NCBI RefSeq assembly: GCF_036850765.1
Contig: NC_089492.1
Span: forward strand, 104,737,022-104,801,021
DNA length: 64,000 nucleotides
Direction of reading: 5' to 3'
DNA from: Saccopteryx bilineata
Lineage: Eukaryota > Chordata > Mammalia > Chiroptera > Emballonuridae
Positions 21,590 through 33,210 of this stretch are shown piece by piece (within the stretch, counting starts at the first letter, position 1; each line of letters begins with the position of its first letter). A program made the position numbers and the translations under genes. Below the pieces are notes generated by a model, which made no database searches, was not told the origin of the DNA, and saw only the letters and a list, made by a program, of their open reading frames with translations.

Positions 21590-24008
21590 CTGAGGGTGGT
21601 TTTGTTGATAGTATTAATGAGATTTAATAAAGAATAAAAAGTTAGAAAAATAAAAAATCAAAAAAGTTTTTTTAAATTAATAATGAAATAAAAAATAAAA
21701 TAATATAAAAATTTTAAAAAATTAAAAAATAAAAGGAAATTATTCCCCCCCTCCTTTTTTCCTCTCCTCTCCTCTCTCCTCTTTCTTGAGAAAATTTTGT
21801 GGTGAACTGTGAATTATATTGTATTTAATAGAACAAACAATGCCTGTAATGGATGGCCTGAATTGGGGAAAAGTAATAAAGGGGCAAAAAAAAAAAAAGA
21901 AATAAATAAAAAAGGGAGGGTATCGACCCACAAAAAGCAAATAATGAAAAAATTTGGATCAAGAATAAAATGATTTGCATTTAGGTGTTGTTTGACTAAG
22001 AGTTATAATGAGAGGAATAAGAGGGAAACAGGAAAATGGGCTGACAAATTAAAAAATTACTATTGTATTTAGTGGAACAAGAGCTTGATAAAATGGAGAG
22101 CCAGGGATGGGAGCACTGCTAGTGAGTTAAAAAGGTGAAGTAAAAAAACCCCAAAATGCCACAAACATAAGTTTGAGTCCCAGATAAGATAATTTGTTCA
22201 TTATTGAGGTTTAAATGAGAGGAGATGTAAAGGAGAAAAGAAGAATCTAATATAGAGGGAGAAAAGAAAGAGAGAGAGAGAATAAAAAGAGGGAACCACT
22301 AAAAGAAGAAAAAAGAAAAAAGAGGAGAGAGAGAGAGTTAAGGGTTTTGGAGTGCAACCCTCATAGAGAGAAAGGAAGAAGAAAGAAAAGATAATGGAGA
22401 TGTAACACTTATGGGTAGTGTAGTTCAAGGAGAGGAGAGCATAAGACCAGTAGAGAGTTAAAGGACCAAATTGGAGGTGGAAACAAGACAAAAAAAAAAA
22501 ATCAAGGATGAAGATAAGAGAAACAAACGAACAAATATAATAAAATGGGATAGGTTATAAAGTCTGCAGATTATTCTTGATTTTGAGAGGTTATCTTCTT
22601 GCTTTTTCTTTTCTCTCCCTCTTCCTGGTCGGTGACTCTGTACCCCGGGTTCTGCCCTTTGGCACGCTCAAGTAGAGGTTTGCAGTTGATAAGTCTCTAT
22701 GGCAATGTTATGTATTGTGCTTTAATCACGTTGGCAGTCGAGGCTCATTAGCCTTTATAGGCTCCGACAGTAAGAGAGTCCGTGTTCCTGGAGCCTCTCT
22801 CCTAGTCTTTTCTTCCTCAATTAGTAGCCTGATAATCCAGCTATGGGGTTGCTGCTGCCTCTGCCTGGATAGTAAGAGGCTCAAAGAGCTGGCCACTCCC
22901 CACTCTATTCCCACTCAGCACAGGGCTCTGGGTAAGGCTCAGTCAGTCAGAGCTGCTAGCAGAATCAGCCGGGGCTTCCGCCCACTCAAAGACCTCTGGC
23001 TCTGCCACTCTGTCTGGTAACACGGGCGGGCACCCACTCCCGGGCGCTTGGAGGAAACTCTCGTTCACTATCTGCACGCGCAGACCAGGATGTCAGACCG
23101 GAAGTCTCGCCCTCTGAGTGAAACCCCCCACCCGCACTGAAAAGTTCCAGCGTTGGAATTGGCTCTCGCTCCCTTCCCATGCGCGGCTCCCTCAGGGCGC
23201 TGGGGTGGCCCGAGACTCCGCTTTTTGGCCCACACAAAGGCCCCTGACTCTGCCCCTCTGTGGGATAACATGGGCAGGCACTGCCGAGGCACTCAGAGGA
23301 ATCTCTTGCTCACTATCTGCACGCACAGACCAGGATATCAGACCAGCGGCCTCACCCTCTGAGTGAAACCCCCGCCCGTACGGAAAAGTTCCAGCGTTGG
23401 AATTAGTTCTTGCTCCCTCCCCGTGTGCATCTCTCCCAGGGCGCTGGGGTGGCCTGAAGGCTTTCGGCCCACACATAGGCCTCTGACTCTGCCTCTCTGT
23501 GCTACAACACAGGCGCACACTCCCGGGGCTTTGGAAGGAATCTCTCGCCCACTATCTGCGCACGCCGACCAGGAGATCGGGTAAAATGGCTGCCCTGCTT
23601 GTCTTTCTTTGTCTGGGTTTGGCGCGAGTGTTAGCTGTATTGCCCGGGTTGTCACAGGAACAGTTTTTCCTCGGCTTGGATCTCTGTGCCACAGCCTGGT
23701 TCAGCCGTTTGTGCCGCGGCCTGGATCTATTCACCCCCTTAGCCCGCCTTAGTTTCTATATTCTCAGTTTCCAGTGAAAGCTGCCCTGTTTAGGTTAGTG
23801 AGGAAGGCGGAGCATTTCTTACTCCCTATTTCCTTCGGGGTTTGGTTATATATTTAGCCAATTTTTTGCTAGATCATACCTTTGGGTGTATTGCGAAACA
23901 TCTAGAGGCTCCAAGGATAGGTTTTTCTGTTTCTGGTTGAAGATCTTGTTGAGTTTTGGGGGAGATTTATCGGTATCGCTTCCTACCCCGCCATTACTCT
24001 GACGTCAT
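21590..24008 (-). promoter_or_regulatory. LINE-1 5' region with internal promoter
   Basis: About 2.4 kb upstream of ORF1 on the minus strand. The half nearest ORF1 (21640-22510) is AT- and purine-rich with GA runs. The outer half (22600-24008) is GC-richer and holds roughly three similar blocks of about 190-200 bp (near 23000-23190, 23190-23400 and 23400-23590), each with an AAAGTTCCAGCGTTGGAATT-like or CACTATCTGC-like segment, consistent with monomer-like promoter repeats. The outer end has TGACGTCA (24000-24007), a perfect CREB/ATF site, beside an AATGGCG motif in the minus strand. Confidence 0.7.
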
Positions 24009-24570
24009 CCTAAACTTTCTTAAAAGTGAAACTTAAAAGAAAAATAGGAAAATAAATGCATAAAACAAAAACTCAATGTACCAAAATTTATGGGATGCAG
24101 CTAAAGCAGTACTGAAAGGGAAATTCATATCTTAATGCCTAACTTAGAAAAGCAGAAAGATCTCGAATAAATAAGCTAAACTTCCACCTAAAAAACTAGA
24201 GAAGGAAGAGCAAACTAAACCCAAATAAAGCAGAAGAAGGAAATAATAAAGATGAATGGAAATAAATAAATTCAATATCAGTGGAGAAAAGTAATGAAAT
24301 AAAAAACGGGTTCTTTGAAATGATCAAGAAAATAGATAAGCTTTTAACTTGGCTGAAAAATCAACAACAACAAGAACAAAAAACCTAGAAGGTACAAATT
24401 ATCAAATTCAGGATTAAATAGGGATATTGATAGCACCATTACAGAAATGAAAATAATTATAAAAAAATAGTTGAACAACAATAAGCCAATAAAATAGATA
24501 ACTTATATGAAAAGAACATATTTCTAGAAAGACACAAATTACTGAAAGTGACTCAAGAAGAAATAGAAAA
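24009..24570 (+). repeat. Old LINE-1 ORF2 fragment, sense
   Basis: A + strand stretch resembling the L1 ORF2 region around AKAVLKGKFIS (AGCAGTACTGAAAGGGAAAT) with many indels. No intact frame. Confidence 0.65.
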
Positions 24571-25595
24571 TAAATGTGTGTACATAAACACTTTCTTCTT
24601 GAAGAACATTTTTCTTTGTTAAAAGACATTTTTTTAAGTAGTTTTAGGTTCACAGAAAATTGAGAGAAAAGGACAAAGATTTCTTATATATCTCCTGTCC
24701 TCACACATGCATAGCTTCCTCCATTATCAATATTTCTTACTATAGTGGTATATTTGTTATGAAGTGATAAACACTGATACATCATAATCACTCAAAATTC
24801 ATGTTTGACCTTAGGGTTCACTCTTGTGTTATGAATTCTATAGGTTTGGACAAATTAGTAATGACATGTATCCACCATTATAATATCATACAGAATATTT
24901 TCTTTTTTATGAGCAAATATTTTAAACATTAAGCGAGAAAAAATACTTTGGAAAGTATACAGAAAAGGTAGTTAATGTTGAATTACTTATAAAACAGAAC
25001 CTCGGGGAGTCTTAACAAAAATACACCTTCAGTCAACTTTTGCTTAAATTCCTCGTTTGACTTCTTGTCTGAGTGTACATGAAAATGACAGCTGCTTTGA
25101 GAGGTGTAGAGTTGTGGAGTTGGAGACTCCAGGACAATCGGTGGGGGGGGGGGGGTTTAAACTGGCAGTTTCTTGATCTTTCCTTCTTGATCTCACTTTC
25201 ATCTCTTGCTGTCACCAAGAAGGGTATCCTGATCTGTGGAAATGCAGTCCAGCGTCTTCACCTCTTGAGCTGCAGGGGAAGACTTGGACTTGTGGTTTCT
25301 GGAGCCCTGGCAAAGTAACCACTCACAGAACTGGGGGGGTCACTGTCACATGGTCTGAAAATGGGACCAAAGGGAACAGCTCTCGGAAGGTCAGTGATGG
25401 GCCCCAGCTGATCTCTTTCATTTGCAGCCACAGTGCTGCTGCTCTTCCCACAAGCCAGGCTCTGGGTTCTCCAGCCACAGAAGTCCTGCATGGCCTTTCA
25501 GTACATGGTATATTCACAGAACACGCTAATGGTCCCCTGGACCCCCTGGAAACACAAACCACCCAATTCACTGACAGCAAAGGAGCAGGTATAGC

Positions 25596-26477
25596 CAGTG
25601 GTGGGATTCAGCTGGTTCACATTGGTTTGGCAGAACTGATACCTAATTTTTTGTTGAGTTTGGTGAACCAGTTGTTAAAAATGGTACTTGTAATCAGGGT
25701 TCTCTCTTAGGTGGGTGCCTGTGCGGCCCCCAATGTGGAAATCACAAATTTATATTCCTTACTCTTTCTCAACGTTCATCTGCGCAACAGCGTGTTCTAA
25801 GCACCTGTAGTAATGTTCATTCCATTCATAGGTGAAAAAAATTACAAGTGAGGACACCAATCAAAAAGCAATATGGAAATATTTTAAATACCAGTTTGAT
25901 TGTTTTTTTGTCAGGTATTATTTAATATTTTTTGTTAATATTTTTAAACTCATAACAGTCTAGTTTTGTATACCTTTTATTGTTTTGGGGGGTGTTTTTT
26001 TATGTATTTTTCTAAAGTGAGAAGTTGGGAGGCAGAGAGACAGACTCCTGCATGTACCCGACAGGATCCACCCACTAGAGGGCAATGCTCTGCCCTTCCA
26101 GGGCATTGCTCCATTGCAACTGGAGCCGTTCTAGTGCTTGAGACAAGGCCATGAAGCCATCCTCAGTGCCTGGGCCAACTTTGCTCAATGGAGCCTTGGC
26201 TGTGGGAGGGGAAGAGAGAAATAGAGAGACAGGATAGGGGAAAGGGTGGAGAAGCAGATGGGTGCTTCTCCCGTGTGCCCTGACCAAGTATCGAACCTGG
26301 GACTACCACACACTGGGCCAACACTCTACTGCTGAGCCAACTGGCTGGGGCCTTATTGTTCTTATTTAAGTATTAAATGCATGGAATAATAAGCTACCTT
26401 TCGGTATGTCATTTTTTATACTCAAAATGGTCATTAAGGCAGAGAACCAGTTGTTAAATTATTAGATCCTGTCATTG
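25596..26477. mobile_element. hAT-like non-autonomous element, copy 1
   Basis: It starts CAGTGGTGGGATTCAGCTGG and ends CTGTCATTG. The same family occurs at 49475-49984 with perfect TSD. The flanking 8-mers GGTATAGC (25588-25595) and GCTGTAGC (26478-26485) match at 6 of 8. It splits the RCC2 pseudogene within a glycine-tyrosine blade motif. It contains a younger SINE (25986-26352). Confidence 0.82.
25986..26352 (-). mobile_element. tRNA-derived SINE, design B, nested in the hAT element
   Basis: A minus-strand design-B copy with a CTGAAG-like start of the body (here TCTAAAGTG), CCACTAGAGGGCAAT at 26072-26086, and a head ending CTGGGGCC. TSD TTATTGTT at 25978-25985 and 26353-26360. Confidence 0.88.
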
Positions 26478-28084
26478 GCTGTAGCCTGCGTGGATCTGGG
26501 ATGCCCCCACCAGGGAAGTAGAACAGTTGCACCAAGTGGGGGATAATCTGGTCCTTCTGCTCTGCGTGGCCCAGACAGCTGCATCCCACAGAGTCCCAGG
26601 AAACCCTTTTCTGGGAGTCAAGGACCAGCGTGTGCTTAGCACCACAGACCACATGACATACAACTACATTGGGGACTGGCAGAATCTACCTGTCTTTTTT
26701 CTTCTCAGTGAAGATGGCCACTCACCAGGCACCAGCTCACAGTCCTACTCTATCCACTGCACCAGGGCAATGAATTTGCTATCTCAGTTGTGTCCCAGCT
26801 GACCATATTTAGGGCAAATAGAGGTACCTTTGCAATCCATTATCATACTGAATTCAGCCCCACAGGCCATTTTGGTAACTGGCTGCCCGTCATCTATTAC
26901 CTATGCAGGGCTCGGGAGGGCATCGGTCTGGTTGCCAAAGCCCAGCTCCCACCTCATACAGAATATTTTCATTGCTCCCCAAATCCTCTGTGCTTCCCCA
27001 CACACTGACTCCTGGCAACCACTGATCTTTTTACTGTCTCCATAATTTGGCCTTTTCCAGAATGTTTTATAGTTAGACTCATAAGGTAATTAGCCTTTTC
27101 AGACTGGATTCTTTCTCTTAGTATATGCAGTTAAGGTTCCTCCATGTCTTTTTATGGCTCAATAGCTCATTTCTTTTTAGTGCTGAACAATATCGCCCAT
27201 TGTCTGGATATACTGCAATTTACTTATTTATTTACCTACATCTTGGTTGCTTCCAAATTTTGGTAATTATGAATAAAGCTGCTATAAACATCTATATGCA
27301 GGTTTTTGTATGGACATAAGTTTTAAAGTCATTTGTGTAAATACCAAGGAGCTCAACTCTGGATCATATAGTAAGAATATATTTAGTTTTGTGAGAAACC
27401 ATCACACTGTCTTGCAAAATGGCTTTACCATTTTGCATTCCTACCTACAATGTATGAGATTTCCTACTGCTTAATATCCTCACTAGTATTTGGTGTTGTC
27501 AGTGTTCCTGATTTTGGCCATTTTAATAGGTGTGTAGTGGTATCTCATTGTTGTTTTAATTTTCATTTCCCTAATGACATATGATGTCATAATGTGCTTA
27601 TTTGCCACCTGTATTGTATATCTTCTCTGGTGGAACATCTGTGGCCCATTTATTAAGTGGGTTGTTTTTATTCTTATTAAGTTTTGAGTTCTTTGTGTAT
27701 TTTGGATAATAGCCCTTTATCAGATTGTCTTTTGTAAATACTTTCTCCCAGACTGTGGTTTATCTTCTTATTGTGGTTTATCTTCTCTTGACATTGTCTT
27801 TTGCAAAGCAGCAGATTTTAATTTTAATGAAGCCTAATTTGTCAATTATTTCTTTCATGGATTGTGCCTTTGGTATTGTATCTAAAAAGTCACCAATATA
27901 CCCACAGCCATCTAGATTTCCTCCTACATTATTTTCTAGGAGTTTTACAGTTTTCCATTTTACATTTAGGTCTGCAATCTATTTTGAGTTAATTTTTGTA
28001 AAGGTTATAAAGTCTGGGTCTAGATTCTTTCTTTCTTTTGTTCTTTCTTTCTTTTTGTCATGTGGAAAAATATTTTCCTTTTAA

Positions 28085-28449
28085 GAATTTTTTTTTCTGA
28101 AGTTGGAAACGGGGAGGCAGTCAGACAGACTCCCTCATGCGCCCGACAGGGATCCACCCGGCACGCCCACCAGGGGGTGATGCTCTGCCCATCTGGGGCG
28201 TCGCTCTGTTGCGACCAGAGCCATTCTAGCACCTGCGGCAGAGGCCATAGAGCCATCCTCAGTGCCCGGGCCAACTTTGCTCCAATGGAGCCTTGGCTGC
28301 AGGAGGGGAAGAGAGAGACAGAGAAGAAGAAGAGGGGGAGGGGTGGAGAAGCAGATGGGTGCTTCTCCTGTGTGCCCTGGCCGGGAATCGAACCCGGGAC
28401 TACTGCACGCCAGGCCGATGCTCTCCCACTGAGCCAACCAGCCAGGGCC
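28085..28449 (-). mobile_element. tRNA-derived SINE, design B
   Basis: TTTTCTGAAGTTGGAAACGG at the tail side, CCCACCAGGGGGTGA at 28166-28180, then a well-kept tRNA-like head with the complement of GGTTCGATTCC (28387-28397), ending CCAGGGCC. The flanks are T-rich, so the TSD is unclear. Confidence 0.9.
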
Positions 28450-29092
28450 AATAATTTTTTTTAATATATGTTCAATGCAGGTAGAAATAAAACACAGATA
28501 AACAAAAAGAGGAAATACTCCATGACCTGACATGTGTACTTATATAGGTATGTCATGGAGGGTTAAAATGTGAGTCTTTCTGCTTACTTTTTGCTGATGC
28601 CCTAAACCCAATACAATAGTTGCCTAAGGATTCTACATCTTAAACATCCAAACTGAGGTGCTATGTCTCCTATGCAACCAAAGCAGGGTAGATTAAGAAA
28701 TCATGAAACAGGTTCTGCCAGTGTTAAGCAAGCACCCCTCCAACCTATGAAAGTGAGAGTTGGAGAGCAGTTAGAGAAAATATCCTGGAGAGTCTTTTGG
28801 TGGGGTGCGTCCTGCCCCAGCTGCCAGGGGAAGAAGAGGCATACATCTCTTCATTCCAAGCCAAGTGAGAGGGCCTTCCAGAGACACACTCAGGAAACTT
28901 GGCATGTGCCTCCTAGAGTTTGGGGACTGGTATCCCTTTGGCCAAGAGGAGCCTACAGGTAAAAGATTGTAGCTGGACCTCAGCCCGTGGGGAGAGAGAG
29001 AGGCTGCATTTCCACAGTGGCAGGGAAAGATGCCAGGGGTCATGTGGACCTGAGGAGGGAGCAAGTGTGGGTAGTTTTAACAGGAAACCGCA
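28450..29092. other. Intergenic DNA, no gene recognised
   Basis: A moderately GC-rich stretch (28650-29090) without a recognisable exon or repeat. It might be old LTR or ERV sequence, but I cannot support that. Confidence 0.25.
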
Positions 29093-29280
29093 CACCCTGG
29101 CCAGGTAGCTCAGTTGGCTAGAACATTGTCCCGATATGCCAAGGTTGCGGGTTTGATCCCTAGTCAGGGTGCACATAAGAATCAAACAATGAATGTATAA
29201 ATAAGTAGAACAACAAATTGATGTTTCTCCCTCTTTCCCCCTGGTCCTCTATATAAAAATCAATAAATTTTTTAAAAAGT
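29093..29280 (+). mobile_element. tRNA-derived SINE, older VES-like type
   Basis: It begins ACCCTGGCCAGGTAGCTCAG with a tRNA-like A box and a GGTTTGATCCC B box, a GTGCACATAAGAATC segment, and an AATAAATTTTTTAAAA tail. It differs from designs A to C. Confidence 0.8.
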
Positions 29281-29686
29281 TATCAAAAAAGGGGAACCAT
29301 ACAAGAAGACTCCTGAGTTGGAGGACAAAGGGCCCAGAAGACAGTTAGTGTAAGGGAAATTGCTGGAGACTCCATGGGCTGAGGGCTGAACTGGGAGCTT
29401 CCAGCTAGAGGAAATACGGCATCCTCAACAAAGAACCTTGGGAGCAACCTGCAAAGATACCTGCCAGAGAAAGAGGCTGCAAAGGTGCATCTTGCCACAC
29501 CCACGGGAAGCCTTCTCCCAAGCCCATTTCAGGGCCCAGCCTTGGAGGGATCCTAGATGAAGGGCAGAGGAGGACCTGTAAGAGGGAGACGGAAGTCACT
29601 GACCTTTCCAGGATTCCAAGCTCGAAGCAGGTCAGCTTGGGGGATGAGATTCCCGTTGTGTGGGAAAAAGTTCAGAATGGATTGAC
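29281..29686. other. Intergenic DNA, no gene recognised
   Basis: GC-richer sequence with open frames on both strands that resemble no known protein. Confidence 0.25.
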
Positions 29687-29698
29687 CATTTTAATTTT

Positions 29699-29746
29699 TT
29701 ATTACTTTTATTTATTTATTCATTTTCGAGAAGAGAGAGAGAGAAG

Positions 29747-29778
<32 letters not shown>

Positions 29779-29901
29779 AGGGGGAAGAGCAGGAAGCATC
29801 AACTCCCATATGTGCCTTGACCGGGCAAGCTCAGGGTTTTGAACCGGCGACCTCAGCGTTCCAGGTCAATGCTTGATCCACTGCGCCACTACAGGTCAGG
29901 C
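29699..29901 (-). mobile_element. tRNA-derived SINE, design A
   Basis: A T-rich tail, a GA run (29732-29780), and a head ending GGTCAGGC. TSD CATTTTAATTTT at 29687-29698 and CATTCTAATTTT at 29902-29913 (11 of 12). Confidence 0.92.
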
Positions 29902-30110
29902 CATTCTAATTTTCAAAGTAAGACTGTCCAGCCAATTTAAAGGGACCAGCAAAGCTTTGAGACCTGCCTGAGATTTCACCCTGGGACAGGGAAAGGACAA
30001 ATCCAGGGAGGGAGTTTGAATCAAATGTGGGAGAAAGGAAGCACTTGCTTTATTATTGCACTTGTGCCCTGTCTTGTTCAACAAAATAGTAGTGAATACA
30101 AAAGTATTTT

Positions 30111-30281
30111 AATTTATTTTTTGAGAGAGGAGAGAAAGAGAGAAAGTTGGGGGGAAGGGAAGCATTGACTTGTAGTAGTTGCTTCTCATATGTGTCTTGA
30201 CCAGATAAGCTCAGGGTTTCAAACCAGTGACCTCAGCATTCCAGGTCGATGCTATAGCCACTGTGCCACCATAGGCCAGGC
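30111..30281 (-). mobile_element. tRNA-derived SINE, design A
   Basis: A diverged head (complement of TTTGAAACC) and a GA run. The 16-bp TSD AATACAAAAGTATTTT at 30095-30110 and 30282-30297 is perfect. Confidence 0.92.
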
Positions 30282-30368
30282 AATACAAAAGTATTTTTAA
30301 ACAAATATTGGATCATATCCAGGTTCTTATATAATTAAAATGACTTAATATATGTAAAGCTTCTAGCA

Positions 30369-32832
30369 CAGGGGTCGGGAACCTTTTTGGCTGAGAGAGC
30401 CATGAACGCCACATATTTTAAAATGTAATTTTGTGAGAGCCATACAATATGTTTAACACTAAATACAAGTAAATGTGTGCATTTTATGTAAGACCAACAC
30501 TTTTAAAGTACAATAAGTCTCTGAATTCTTTTTAATAACATTGTTATGCTGTTGCTAACCAATGATGAATAAAGTACTTCTTACCATTAATGTGACTTCT
30601 GGTGCTGCATGGTTTTGCTGATGGCTTTGTAGTCTGGATGATATGTGGTGAGGTTAAACTTCATGCAGGCGTTGAGACTTCCATCTGTTAAATGTGATCG
30701 TAGGTTGGTCTTAAATTCTTTAGATGTGAGAAAGACTGCTCACATGCATACATAGAGCCAAACATTGTCAGTACAGCAATACTCACATGCTGCTTTGTGT
30801 AGTATGTGATGGGAAGCGTGTTCCAAGCTTTGATAATCAGCTGGTCCACAGGTTGAAGTTTTTTCATTTCTCCCCACTTGTGTTTGCTCGTCAACTCTAC
30901 TTGCTGTCGTGCAAGTCTTTCCAAATCTTCATTCAGTGACTTAAACTTGTTCCCCCACATGTCCGAGGCCTTCAGGTCAGCAGCTTGTAGGTCAAAATCT
31001 CTGATGGAGACACCGGGGATGTAACTCAGGTCGGCGCTGTCCACTGCACACTTGTGGAGATGGGTGATGAACTTAAAAAGACGAGTGTGCTCACAAAATT
31101 CTCCAAAGCATGCTTTGAATGACTGCAGGAGATTAGATGTGAAGCCTGCTAGCTGCTGGATTCAAGATATTGAGCAGGGTCACTTGCTGTGCATACATCT
31201 TTAAACTCTCCCAGTTTTTCAAAGTGTAGTAAATGACCTGTTTCAAAGTCTGTGATGAAGAGTCCCAGCTTGTTTTCAAATGCAAACACTGCTTGTTGAA
31301 GGGATAAGACTGTATTTCCAATGCCTTCCATTTTCACATTGAGCTGGTTCAGATGTTCAGTCATATCCACGAGATAGTAGAACTTCAGGAGCCACTCAGT
31401 GTTAGCTAACCCAGGATGCTCAACGTTTTTCATTTCAAGAAAAGTCCAGATTTTGCTCAGACAAGCCACGAAATGGCTGAGCACCTTCCCTCTTGACAAC
31501 CAATGCACATTGCTGTGCAGAAGCAGACCAGGATAATTATTCCCATCTTTATCCAGCAGTGTTTTAAACTGGCAGTCATTTAAAGCTTGGGCAACAATAA
31601 AGTTGACCACCCGAATGACCAGTGACATCACCTCACCAAGCTGCTCACCACATATCTGAGCACAAAGTGCCTCTTGATGTAGGATGCAGTGAAAACTTAG
31701 GGTGAGTCTCTTTTCATTTTCACGAAGAAGCGCTAAGAATCCTCTGTTTTTCCCCACCATGCATGGAGCACCATCAGTACACACCAAAATAAGTTTTTCC
31801 ATTGGTAGATTTTTTTCTTTAGCGAACTCAGTGAAAGACTTGAATAAATCCTCCCCTCTTGTTGTCTCTTTCATAGGCAAAACAGTAAGATTTTCCTCAT
31901 GTAGTGTGTCACTGACAGCATACCTTGCAATCACGCTGAACTGGGATAAATGGCTTACATCTGTTGACTCATCCAAAGCAAGAGAAAAGAATGGTGCTGC
32001 ATTTATGTCCTTCACTTGTGTTGCCTCAATTTGATTTGCCATCACAATGGTACAATCATAAACAGTTCTTGCCGACAGAGGCATGTCTTTTATTCACTTG
32101 ATTATCTTGTCTTTATCCAAAAGTCGTCAAAAACTTCATTGGCAACATCAAGCATGAATGTTTTGGCATACTCCCCATCTGTGAATGGCTTTCCGTTTCT
32201 CACAATTGCTAAAGCACCAGCAAAGCTAGCCAAATTCTAGTCACCTTGTTGTGTCCAAACACAGAGTTGCTGCTGACTAGCTTGCGCTCTGCACAGTAAC
32301 TCTTGACATGCTTTCTTCCTGCTGTCCCCTGCTGGATATTTTGATGCAAATGTAGTATGGTGTGTGTCGAAGTGCCGCTTTATATTTGACTGTTTCATGG
32401 ATGCAATTTTATCATTCCATATTAGACACACTGCAGAACCTGCTCTCTCCACAAAGGCAAATTCCTCTTTCCATTCCTGCTGAAAAGTATGATACTCCTC
32501 ATCTTTTTTTCTTTTAGCCATCTTCTTCATCAAAAAGGTTTCTGCAATTAGCTCTCTACTTGATTAAAATGAGGGAAGTTTACTTCCTGACCTCACAACG
32601 ACCCGTGTACATTACGCATTATCCAATAAAAATTTGATGTTGTCCTGGAAGACAGCTGTGATTGGCTCCAGCCACCCACAACCATGAACATGAGCAGTAG
32701 GAAATGAATGGATTGTAATACATGAGAATGTTTTATATTTTTAACTTTTTTAATTAAAGATTTGTCTGCGAGCCAGATGCAGCCATCAAAAGAACCACAT
32801 CCGGCTCGCAAGCCATAGGTTCCCGACCCCTG
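30369..32832 (-). mobile_element. hAT DNA transposon with transposase gene
   Basis: 2464 bp. Ends CAGGGGTCGGGAACC at the left and its exact complement at the right, extended by imperfect pairing (AGCCA motifs). Perfect 8-bp TSD TTCTAGCA at 30361-30368 and 32833-32840. It carries one transposase gene on the minus strand (30587-32533). Length, ends and TSD indicate a complete, originally autonomous copy rather than a deletion derivative. Confidence 0.95.
30587..32533 (-). pseudogene. hAT transposase, disrupted
   Basis: The gene would encode about 610-650 residues. The N-terminus (32533-32237) has a BED-type zinc-finger-like arrangement (SAVCLIWNDKIASMKQSNIKRH, then FDTHH). The central part (32084-31149) is open for 311 codons and contains LDESTDVSHLSQFSVI, CTDGAPCMVGK and FHCILHQEALC, the RNase H-like core with its catalytic Asp residues. 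The C-terminus (31044-30688) has the hAT dimerisation signature CEQSFSHLKNL with the third acidic residue. It resembles the hAT-derived region of GTF2IRD2-like proteins, as I recall them. Breaks: an in-frame TAG at 32237-32239, frameshifts near 32110-32130, at about 31150, between 31050 and 31150, and near 30690. The gene is not functional here. Confidence 0.9.
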
Positions 32833-32840
32833 TTCTAGCA

Positions 32841-33210
32841 AGATGTCTGGCATATAATAGATGCTATATATAATTGTTATCTATCACTGGGGAACAATTT
32901 GTTTTTCATTTTCTGTAGCATGAGGTTTTAGAACTGTTTCTATATACTTCTGCATCGCTGATTCCAAATCTGTAATCCATCTTTTGGTGCATGCCCTAGT
33001 TTTTATGCAATTTTAATTTCTTTTTGTTACAGTTAATGGCATGCATTGGTTTTTAAATTGGAGTTAAAGGGCAATGACTCTTGGATTGAACATAACCACA
33101 AGGCAATTAATGTTTTACAAACATCACTTTTACATAGTTGTAGTTGTTTTTAAATGTAAAAAATTGTTATCTGATAAAAACACTCTCTTATTTTGTTTTA
33201 AGATTGAACC
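32841..33210. other. Intergenic DNA before a decayed ORF
   Basis: AT-rich with no repeat recognised. It may include the 5' flank of the unclassified element that follows. Confidence 0.25.

Larger units (their letters stand above)
16209..24008 (-). mobile_element. Near full-length LINE-1
   Basis: A minus-strand L1 of about 7.8 kb. The poly-A tail is antisense at 16209-16237 and the 3' UTR follows to about 16454. ORF2 lies at 16454-20272, ORF1 at 20610-21589, and a GC-rich 5' region runs to a terminus with a CRE palindrome (24000-24007). Lesions in both ORFs make it non-autonomous. I could not find a clear TSD, so the outer borders are within about 15 bp. It is the longest L1 in the window and close in sequence to the L1 at 3405-5888. 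Confidence 0.93.
24903..26953 (-). pseudogene. RCC2P: RCC2 processed pseudogene, 5'-truncated
   Basis: An intronless retrocopy of RCC2 (TD-60), a seven-bladed beta-propeller protein of the chromosomal passenger pathway. On the minus strand, segments match RCC2 in order: GNQTDA (about 26925) and KMACGAEFSMIMDCKG (about 26830-26880); CGAKHTLVLDSQKRV and GHAEQKDQIIPHLVQLF (26500-26650); then, beyond an inserted hAT element, CSFAVSE (about 25570), LCGWR.QSLACGKSS (25430-25500), WGP...FGEL (about 25370-25410), and ARDESE and KIKKLP at the C-terminus (25170-25215). A residual poly-T is at 24903-24908. The 17-bp TSD TCATACAGAATATTTTC at 24886-24902 and 26954-26970 is perfect. The first ~45% of the coding region is missing, and there are many frameshifts. 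A G14 run is at 25142-25155. Confidence 0.9.
24610..28020 (-). repeat. Old LINE-1 3' end, split by a retropseudogene
   Basis: Antisense L1 3' UTR and ORF2 end: 24610-24902 (AGGTTCACAGAAAATTGAG) and, after the RCC2 pseudogene, 26971-28020 (CCTGGCAACCACTGATC, then GAATAAAGCTGCTATAAAC). The two halves rejoin exactly at the 17-bp duplicated target, showing the L1 was the landing site. Confidence 0.8.

Noticed and set aside
22986..23777. GC-rich overlapping open frames that could suggest a CpG-island gene
   Set aside because: The sequence is the L1 5' region with repeated blocks, and no frame resembles a protein family.
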